62,572 bases of DNA from Planctomycetota bacterium (lineage in GTDB: Bacteria > Planctomycetota > Planctomycetia > Planctomycetales > Planctomycetaceae), in NCBI GenBank assembly GCA_016872645.1, contig VGZH01000025.1, positions 1-62,572 of the forward strand, read 5' to 3'. The number at the start of each line of letters is the position of its first letter. Within the stretch, counting starts at the first letter, position 1. Below, piece by piece: positions 56,944 to 62,572 of the stretch. The translations under genes and the position numbers were made by a program. A model generated the notes under the pieces. The model made no database searches, was not told where the DNA came from, and saw only the letters and a list, made by a program, of their open reading frames with translations.

Positions 56944-57294
56944 CGCGGGCTCCAATCACATACTCTGTACCGAGTGGAATTCGATCTCTTCCACGCCGGC
57001 ACCCCCCGATGCAATGGCTTCTCTTGTTGTCTTCGGGACCTACTTGAGGACCATTGCCAGTTTGGGTTGGGGCTGTCTCAGGGTTTTGTTCCAATGGAGA
57101 TGGCTCCGCCACCGCCAGTACGACTGAACGCAGAATCCGATTCTGACTCCGTTCCGATCCTGCTGAAAACTCCCTTACGACATCCAGAGGGGTAAGCAGC
57201 TCGCGCCACCAGACCGTCATCGCCTACGGCTGGTCGCGAAGGTGTCATGAGGCCCGCGGATCGCGAACACAAAACACCAAGCGACTAGCCCCCC
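56944..57294. other. Upstream region of the HTH-receiver gene, no confident gene
   Basis: Probably the promoter and long leader of the HTH-receiver gene. An inverted repeat CAGAATC-C-GATTCTG (57131-57145) could be an operator. A minus-strand frame from 57220 (MTVWWRELLTPLDVVREFS) overlaps the regulator and lacks family features. I see no RNA gene. Confidence 0.5.
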
Positions 57295-57576
57295 TTATGT
57301 CGGCGTTTGTTTCAGGAACCGCAGGACAATCGCTTCCCGCGGTTCGGTGAATCGTTCCGTCGCCAACTGTCTGGACATCATTTTCGGCAAACCGAGGCGA
57401 TGTCCTTTAAGTCCTTTGATTTCTTCGATCAGCGAATCGCTGCGAGTGGTGCGTTCACTGGACGCCGCACTACACCACTTCCGCAATCCAACCAAAAATT
57501 TGGCAAGCTGCGTAAATCTGTTGGTATTAATACAGGTCTTACAATCAATGCCTTGGCAAGCCGGGAAGAACCGCAA
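57295..57576 (-). CDS. Possible 93-aa protein of unknown function
   Basis: Frame beginning MRFFPACQGIDCKTCINTNR with a C-x4-C-x2-C cluster and a basic helical remainder (LIEEIKGLKGHRLGLPKMMS). Not recognised. A plus-strand frame (57307-57615) covers the same DNA and cannot be excluded. No clear ribosome-binding site. Confidence 0.35.
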   Translation of the reverse strand: MRFFPACQGIDCKTCINTNRFTQLAKFLVGLRKWCSAASSERTTRSDSLIEEIKGLKGHRLGLPKMMSRQLATERFTEPREAIVLRFLKQTPT

Positions 57577-57790
57577 ATGTGCGGCGACTTTATGGCTTGT
57601 GAAATCGATGCCTGAAATTCAGGGCGGCAAATACAGCTCCATCAAGCGTCGTTCAATAGGATCGATGAGGCACTTGGGACGTATTCGTCCCATCGGTCTC
57701 ATTTGTCTCCTATGCCGAGTTCGTCGTTGACCGACTGACCACACACTGCCAGCCTACACCAAACAACGACGTCAGCCCGAAAGTCATCTC
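57577..57790. other. Intergenic region upstream of the GT39-like gene
   Basis: No gene, repeat or RNA is evident. It presumably carries the promoter for the glycosyltransferase gene. Confidence 0.4.
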
Positions 57791-59617
57791 GTGACCGCAA
57801 TTGCCGCCCAATCCGATCCCGCCTGTGATTCGTCGGAGAACCCCGTCTCGCGCTACGAGTTCTGGGCCATCGTCGCCATCACGTTCCTCGGAGCCGCCGT
57901 CCGTTTCGCGTTCCCTTCGGCAATGGCGATCGAACACTTCGACGAAGGAGTCTACGCCTCCAACCTCTTGTTCCCTGATCAAGGTAACGAATTCCCCCAC
58001 CGCCACCTCTATGCCCCATCGCTCGTCCCGGCCCTGATTGAGTGGTCGATCATTCTCTTCGGTGACAAGGGCATCGCCCCGATGTTGCCTTCACTACTCT
58101 TTGGCACGCTGACGATCCCGCTGATCTGGTGGGTCGCCCGCCAATGGTCCGGCCCGCTCGCCGGGATCGCCGCTGCGACACTGCTGAGTCTTAACGATTT
58201 TCATATTGCCTTCAGCCGCAGCGCGCTGACCGATGTCCTGCTCTGCTTCTGGCTGCTGCTCGCCGTATATTTTTTTGAGCGAGCGTTTCGCAACCTCTCC
58301 TGGGTGTTTGCCGTCGCTGCCGGAATCACGACCGGTTTCGCCTGGTGGACTAAGTACAACGGCTGGCTCCCCCTCGCCATCAGCCTCAGCGGCCTGCTGG
58401 CCTGGTCGCTCCTCGCCCGCCGAGACGAACGCCACGTCTTCCATCGCTTGGGACTGTGGTCCGTCGCCGCCACGACCGCGCTCGTCGTCTGGTCGCCGTA
58501 CTGGCTGAGCCTTCCCAACGGCTATGCGGAAGTCGCCCGAAATCACAGCCAGTATGTCGTGGGATTCGCGGGTTGGTGGAACGGGGCGACCCAACAAATT
58601 GATGCCTGGAAAGCGCTCCCCAGCGTTGTTGCGAGTTTTTTTTGCTGTTTTCTGGCGGTGCTGTCTGCTGGCTGCTTCCTGGCATTAAGTTGCGACGAAT
58701 CACGTTCCGAGAAGCTGCGATCTTCCGTGGATCCGAGACAGGTGAGCTTCGCCGCAATCTGCCTTAGCGGCTTCGGAGCCATCGGTATTTTGACTGGGCT
58801 GAATTCGGCACTTGTGCTGGCTTCACTCCTGCAACTGGCGGTCGCAAGTTGGATCACATTTCGAGAAGTGACGTCGGCGTCCAAGTCCACCGATCGATTC
58901 CTTTGCTTCCGCTTTGGACTTTCGGACCTCATGCTGGCGGCTTGGGTGGGCGGTTTGATTTTGACAACGCCACTTTATCGGCCTTACCCAAGACTCACGC
59001 TTCCCCTGGTCTTGGGCACCCACCTTATGTTCGGTCATTGGTTCGCTGCTTTGCGATTTGAAGGCCGAACCAATCCATCCTCGAAGCATATTGGTTACCA
59101 CGCTGTCGTGATCACAATGTTGCTGACAGTCATCGGCCCGTTGCTATCAGCTTGGCCAAAACACCCGCCGAAATTGATTCTTTCAGCTTGGCTATCTCGC
59201 AACGAACTCGCACAAATCTCCCAAAGAATGATCCGGGACGTCAACAGTTTGGTGGAGCAGCAGGCTCACCGCCCCAATGGGCCGACGCGGGCCGTGCTCT
59301 ACGTCTATGCCGAGCCGGGCCTCTTCTTTCATTTGCCGGCCGAGGGGTTGGCGGTGCAGCCGGCGGGGAATCTCAACTTCGTGGAGATCGAGGCGACTCA
59401 GAAGCTGCCGACGTTCTTGGTGACCGGCCCGCACGCTCGGCGCATTCAAGCGTTCGCGGACGAGTTTGCTAAACGGGCCGAGCAGTTCGAACTGATCGCC
59501 AGGTACCCGTATGACGCGAGCGACTTCGTCCGGCTGGACGACGTCAGCGCGACGCAGTTGCGCGCCCACCGCGAACCGTTGGAAGTTCGGCTCTATCGCG
59601 TCCGCGTTCCGAAGTGA
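57791..59617 (+). CDS. Membrane glycosyltransferase, GT39/ArnT-like
   Basis: 608-aa polytopic inner-membrane protein with about 11 predicted helices. The first extracytoplasmic loop contains HFDEGVYA, matching the acidic catalytic loop of dolichyl-phosphate-mannose and ArnT-type transferases, which pass a sugar from a polyprenyl carrier to protein or lipid. GITTGFAWWTKYNGW is typical of the family. The C-terminal ~150 residues form a soluble domain. The start is a GTG (MTAIAAQSDP). Acceptor unknown. A parS-like site follows nine bp after the stop. Confidence 0.88.
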   Translation: MTAIAAQSDPACDSSENPVSRYEFWAIVAITFLGAAVRFAFPSAMAIEHFDEGVYASNLLFPDQGNEFPHRHLYAPSLVPALIEWSIILFGDKGIAPMLPSLLFGTLTIPLIWWVARQWSGPLAGIAAATLLSLNDFHIAFSRSALTDVLLCFWLLLAVYFFERAFRNLSWVFAVAAGITTGFAWWTKYNGWLPLAISLSGLLAWSLLARRDERHVFHRLGLWSVAATTALVVWSPYWLSLPNGYAEVARNHSQYVVGFAGWWNGATQQIDAWKALPSVVASFFCCFLAVLSAGCFLALSCDESRSEKLRSSVDPRQVSFAAICLSGFGAIGILTGLNSALVLASLLQLAVASWITFREVTSASKSTDRFLCFRFGLSDLMLAAWVGGLILTTPLYRPYPRLTLPLVLGTHLMFGHWFAALRFEGRTNPSSKHIGYHAVVITMLLTVIGPLLSAWPKHPPKLILSAWLSRNELAQISQRMIRDVNSLVEQQAHRPNGPTRAVLYVYAEPGLFFHLPAEGLAVQPAGNLNFVEIEATQKLPTFLVTGPHARRIQAFADEFAKRAEQFELIARYPYDASDFVRLDDVSATQLRAHREPLEVRLYRVRVPK

Positions 59618-59625
59618 GCGGACAT

Positions 59626-59641
59626 CGTTCCACGTGGAACA
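59626..59641. promoter_or_regulatory. parS-like site 1
   Basis: CGTTCCACGTGGAACA matches the parS consensus TGTTNCACGTGNAACA at all defined positions except the first base. 137 bp upstream of the parB start. Confidence 0.85.
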
Positions 59642-59692
59642 CGTCTTGCCTCATTCACCCGAAGCCGGGTAACAATCCCGAACGGAATTGTT

Positions 59693-59761
59693 GGATGGCC
59701 GCCCTCGGCCGTCCGTTTTTTGAGCGAGATAACGATGTCGGACGGCCGAGGGCAGCCATCC
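59693..59761. repeat. Palindromic element upstream of parB
   Basis: 23-bp arms (59693-59715 and 59739-59761) with one mismatch; core GCCCTCGGCCGTCCG. 23-nt loop with a T-run. It ends 16 bp before the parB ATG, so it could also stop read-through from the glycosyltransferase gene. Confidence 0.85.
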
Positions 59762-59777
59762 TACGAAGGAACCAGCC

Positions 59778-60722
59778 ATGGACGGCATGGATGAACGAGT
59801 CCAAATTCGGCGACGACTGGGACGGGGGTTGAATGCGTTGCTCGGCGACGATCTCGCCGCGACCGACATGCCCGTTTCAACAAGCAGCGGCAAGCCAACC
59901 GATCCACAGGGCGAACTACGGCAGATGCCGGTCAACGCGATCGAGCGAAACCCGTATCAACCACGCACTGAGTTCGAATCGTCAACCCTCCGCGAACTCA
60001 GCGACAGCATCCAGCAACACGGCGTGCTCCAGCCGCTGCTGGTCCGAGCGTTGCCGAACGGCGGATGGCAGCTCATTGCCGGCGAGCGGCGTTTGATAGC
60101 CGCCAAGCAAGCTGGCTTGGCAACCGTCCCCTGCCGAGTCCTCCAACTCGAAGAACAACAAGTCTGCGAAGTCGCGTTGGAAGAAAACCTCAAGCGAAAA
60201 GACTTGAACGTCTTGGAAAAGGCCCAGGCATTCGCCAACTACCTCCAGCAGTTTGGCCGCACGATCGAGGAATTATCGAAGCAACTCAGCCTCGACCGCT
60301 CGACGGTGTCGAATCTGCTCCGCCTGCTCGACCTCGCCGAACCGGTCAAGGATTCGCTCCGGGCCGACAAAATCAGTGGTGGTCATGCTCGAGCGCTTCT
60401 GTCGTTGCCGGCCGACAAGCAAGAAATTCTTTGCCAACGGATCGAATCAGAATCCTTATCCGTTCGCGCGACGGAAGCCGCTGTGCGCGAGCTGCTCGCC
60501 GAATCGAAAACCGATCTCGCAACCGTCGCCTTCGATCCGCAACACAAGACGAAGCCCACCGCAACTCAGCATGTCTTGTCCTTGCAGGGACAACTTCGAG
60601 ATCTGCTGGGTGTCCCGGTCGAAATCAAGCTGCGCGGCAAAGAGTCCGGTCAGATCTTGATCACATTCGGCTCGAACGACGACTTCGAGCGCGTGCTTCG
60701 AGTTCTGCGACGAGCTGCCTGA
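59778..60722 (+). CDS. parB: Chromosome-partitioning protein ParB
   Basis: 314-aa CTP-dependent DNA clamp that loads at parS and spreads, organising the origin region. Motifs: RRLGRGLNALLGDD at the N-terminus (the usual ParA-contact end), NPYQPRTEF, GERRLIAAKQAG (CTP box 2), ENLKRKDLNVLEKAQAF, and the HTH that recognises parS in IEELSKQLSLDRSTVSNLLR. The C-terminal dimerisation region is present. GAAGGA precedes the ATG. parA, commonly adjacent, is not here. Two parS-like sites flank the gene. Confidence 0.97.
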   Translation: MDGMDERVQIRRRLGRGLNALLGDDLAATDMPVSTSSGKPTDPQGELRQMPVNAIERNPYQPRTEFESSTLRELSDSIQQHGVLQPLLVRALPNGGWQLIAGERRLIAAKQAGLATVPCRVLQLEEQQVCEVALEENLKRKDLNVLEKAQAFANYLQQFGRTIEELSKQLSLDRSTVSNLLRLLDLAEPVKDSLRADKISGGHARALLSLPADKQEILCQRIESESLSVRATEAAVRELLAESKTDLATVAFDPQHKTKPTATQHVLSLQGQLRDLLGVPVEIKLRGKESGQILITFGSNDDFERVLRVLRRAA

Positions 60723-60731
60723 CACGAGAGA

Positions 60732-60747
60732 TGTTCCACGTGAAACT
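60732..60747. promoter_or_regulatory. parS-like site 2
   Basis: TGTTCCACGTGAAACT matches TGTTNCACGTGAAACA at all but the last base. It starts ten bases after the parB stop. Confidence 0.88.
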
Positions 60748-60795
60748 GCTCGTTGACGGTCTCGCGCGACCCACCTAGACTCCGCCCCCCGTTCA

Positions 60796-60870
<75 letters not shown>

Positions 60871-60938
60871 TTGACCTTGTTGATGACCGTGCCATCTCGC
60901 CACTGTGGTCTCTGATGGCCTTTTTACGCGAATGATTG

Positions 60939-62354
60939 TCAGGACAGCCCAATCTTGGGTCGCCGGTCAGTCCAGGGTTGGATTTGCTCCCACGCTCGCG
61001 CCGCTTGCAGCACCAGCAAGTCCGCGAAGCGGTTGCCGATGATTTGCAGACCGACGGGCAGTCCCGAACGGGTCCATCCAGCAGGGACGCTTGCGGCCGG
61101 CTGACCTGTGAGATTGAACGGATAAGTGAACTGAGTCCATTGCAGCGGCCCCAACTTCTCGCCGTCGATCGGATCAGCATCATCTTGTCCAACCGCAAAC
61201 GGCGGCACTGGCAATGTCGGACAGAGAAGCAAATCGCAGTGCTCATAGAGACGCCTTGTTTGCTCCCAGAATTCATGCCGAGCCGCGAGCGCGTTCGCGA
61301 AATCGACGCCGCGCAGTTTCAGTCCCGCTTCGGCGACTCGCCGCAGGCCGGGGTCGAGCAACTCTGCCTGCGTCGGCAATTTCTTTTCGAGCGACGCTGC
61401 AGCGGTTCCGAAAAAGAAGACGCTCCATGCGTCGTACGGGTCACGCCAGTTGAGTTGCACTTGCTCGACGATCGCCCCCGCTTCGGTGAATTTCGCGGCC
61501 GCTCGCTGGCAGATCGCGGCGACTTCTGGATCAACACGGGCGTAACCTAGGTTCGGGCTATAGGCAACTCGCTTGTCGCGCAGGCCGCAATCTAGGTTGA
61601 CGGAATAACACTCACCGGTTGCCGGCAGCGACAACAGATCGCGCGGATCGGGACCGGCCATCACGTCGAGCGCGGTAGCCATGTCGGCCACCGTTCGCGT
61701 GATCGTGCCAATGTGCCGCAGCATCGCTCCACCACTGCCGGGCCAATTTGGAACTCGGCCGAAACTCGCCTTGAAGCCGAACACGCCACTGAACGACGCC
61801 GGGATGCGCAGTGATCCGCCGCCGTCAGTTCCCAATCCGATCGGCCCCAATCCGGCGGCGACCGCTGCCGAAGCTCCGCCGCTCGATCCACCGGGAGTCA
61901 GCTTGGCGTTCCATGGATTGCGAGTGATCCCAAAGACTCGATTGTCGGTGACTCCTTTCCAACCCTGCTCCGGCGTGTTCGTCCGGCCGATAACGATCAT
62001 CCCAGCCTTCCGCAGTCGTTCGACCGCCGGACAATCCTCCGACGTCACATTCGTTTCCGTCAGCTTCGAACCGAACGTTGTTCGCGAACCGGCGACAAAC
62101 AGGTTGTCCTTCACATGCAGCGGCACTCCGTGCAAAGGCCCCCAGTATTCGCCGCGCATCAGTGCTTCCTCGGCCTTCGTCGCCGAGCACATCGCCTCCT
62201 CGGCCTGCACAGTCACGAAGGCATTCAGTATCGGATTGAACCGCTCGATCCGTGCGAGCGTTGCGCGCATGACCTCGACCGGCGAGACCGTTCGTCTCCG
62301 CATCATCGCCGCCAGTTCGACGGCCGAGCCGAAAGCAAGTTCCTCGCGCGACAT
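60939..62354 (-). CDS. Amidase (amidase signature family)
   Basis: 471-aa Ser-cisSer-Lys hydrolase. The Lys is in PLHVKDN, the cis-Ser in PGGSSGGASAA, and the nucleophile in LGTDGGGSLRIPA. It resembles GatA but is more likely a stand-alone amidase: no gatB or gatC is nearby and the C-terminus differs. AGAGGG precedes the ATG at 62354 (MSREELAFGSAVELA); the longer frame to 62555 runs through the next gene. The VWA gene ends 19 bp upstream on the same strand. Confidence 0.9.
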   Translation of the reverse strand: MSREELAFGSAVELAAMMRRRTVSPVEVMRATLARIERFNPILNAFVTVQAEEAMCSATKAEEALMRGEYWGPLHGVPLHVKDNLFVAGSRTTFGSKLTETNVTSEDCPAVERLRKAGMIVIGRTNTPEQGWKGVTDNRVFGITRNPWNAKLTPGGSSGGASAAVAAGLGPIGLGTDGGGSLRIPASFSGVFGFKASFGRVPNWPGSGGAMLRHIGTITRTVADMATALDVMAGPDPRDLLSLPATGECYSVNLDCGLRDKRVAYSPNLGYARVDPEVAAICQRAAAKFTEAGAIVEQVQLNWRDPYDAWSVFFFGTAAASLEKKLPTQAELLDPGLRRVAEAGLKLRGVDFANALAARHEFWEQTRRLYEHCDLLLCPTLPVPPFAVGQDDADPIDGEKLGPLQWTQFTYPFNLTGQPAASVPAGWTRSGLPVGLQIIGNRFADLLVLQAARAWEQIQPWTDRRPKIGLS

Positions 62355-62373
62355 GATGCGGCCCTCTGAACAA

Positions 62374-62572
62374 CTAGCAGACGATCGACTTGCGGCGGTT
62401 GACGTAGTCCCACACAACGAAACGATCGAGGTCTCGGCCGGCGGTGAAGAAAACTCGGCCTTTGGTCGTCTCGGCGACACGATGCGCGAAGCGGATGTCT
62501 TCGTGCGACTGGTTCCAGGTCGATAACAGGAAGATGTTGATGACGATTCCCTCACGCTGGCAGAGCAACGCC
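62374..62572 (-). CDS. VWA-type protein, C-terminal fragment
   Basis: Only the last ~65 residues are in the window, ending WDYVNRRKSIVC. GIVINIFLLSTWNQSHEDIR, then VFFTAGRDLDRFVVWDYV, matches by recall the end of a planctomycete VWA-domain (CoxE-like) protein. The 5' end lies beyond the right edge. Probably co-transcribed with the amidase gene. Confidence 0.65.
   Translation of the reverse strand, partial: ALLCQREGIVINIFLLSTWNQSHEDIRFAHRVAETTKGRVFFTAGRDLDRFVVWDYVNRRKSIVC

Noticed and set aside
60939-62354. Assignment as GatA
   Set aside because: The amidase signature is shared by many amidases; there is no gatB or gatC nearby and the C-terminal half differs.

Overview
The window is typical of a Planctomycetes chromosome, moderately GC-rich and densely coded on both strands. 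The diagnosis rests on three large haem-motif PSD1 proteins (PSCyt1/DUF1549/DUF1553), three Tat-exported DUF1501 proteins, a DUF2330 protein, a giant bacterial alpha-2-macroglobulin with a HEAT/TPR partner, an FHA-cyclase and a TM-anchored Ser/Thr kinase. A large set of palindromic dispersed repeats is also present. One of them is the element whose translation gives the NPKRQRG peptide, which is common in this phylum. I do not assign a genus.

Layout. 1-1198: queG (partial). 1343-5976: PSD1 + DUF1501 pair. 6076-7488: SDR epimerase + SRPBCC pair on the minus strand. 7653-9167: lone DUF1501. 9225-16547: minus-strand run of PSD1, DUF1501, DUF2330 and a 532-aa secreted protein. 16633-18221: nadD-dus. 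18325-21540: lone PSD1. 21682-27534: FHA-GAF-cyclase, dihydroorotase (minus), kinase-apt overlapping pair. 27516-30668: MFS transporter, then leuA with its own promoter and a transcription attenuator coding a Leu-rich leader peptide. 30790-34598: Cys-rich membrane protein, lipoprotein, membrane protein with spermidine-synthase fold. 34783-37804: xylA, hisG and a small amino-acid kinase. 38076-47214: A2M and HEAT/TPR genes. 47363-49531: aldose epimerase and lipase-like hydrolase, divergent. 49714-54713: Lol-type permease and ATPase, M20 peptidase, argJ. 54732-56943: unknown protein and an HTH-receiver regulator. 56944-57790: no confident gene. 57791-62572: GT39-like transferase, parB between two parS-like sites, tRNA-Pro, amidase and the end of a VWA protein.

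The clearest regulatory find is upstream of leuA: promoter, a 15-codon leader with seven Leu codons, three mutually exclusive hairpins and a terminator. The second theme is repeats. Palindromic or tandem elements lie between genes, just upstream of start codons, across a stop codon, and in frame inside queG, all three PSD1 genes and the spermidine-synthase-like gene. Several apparent N-terminal extensions are read-through of such repeats, so I trimmed those starts.
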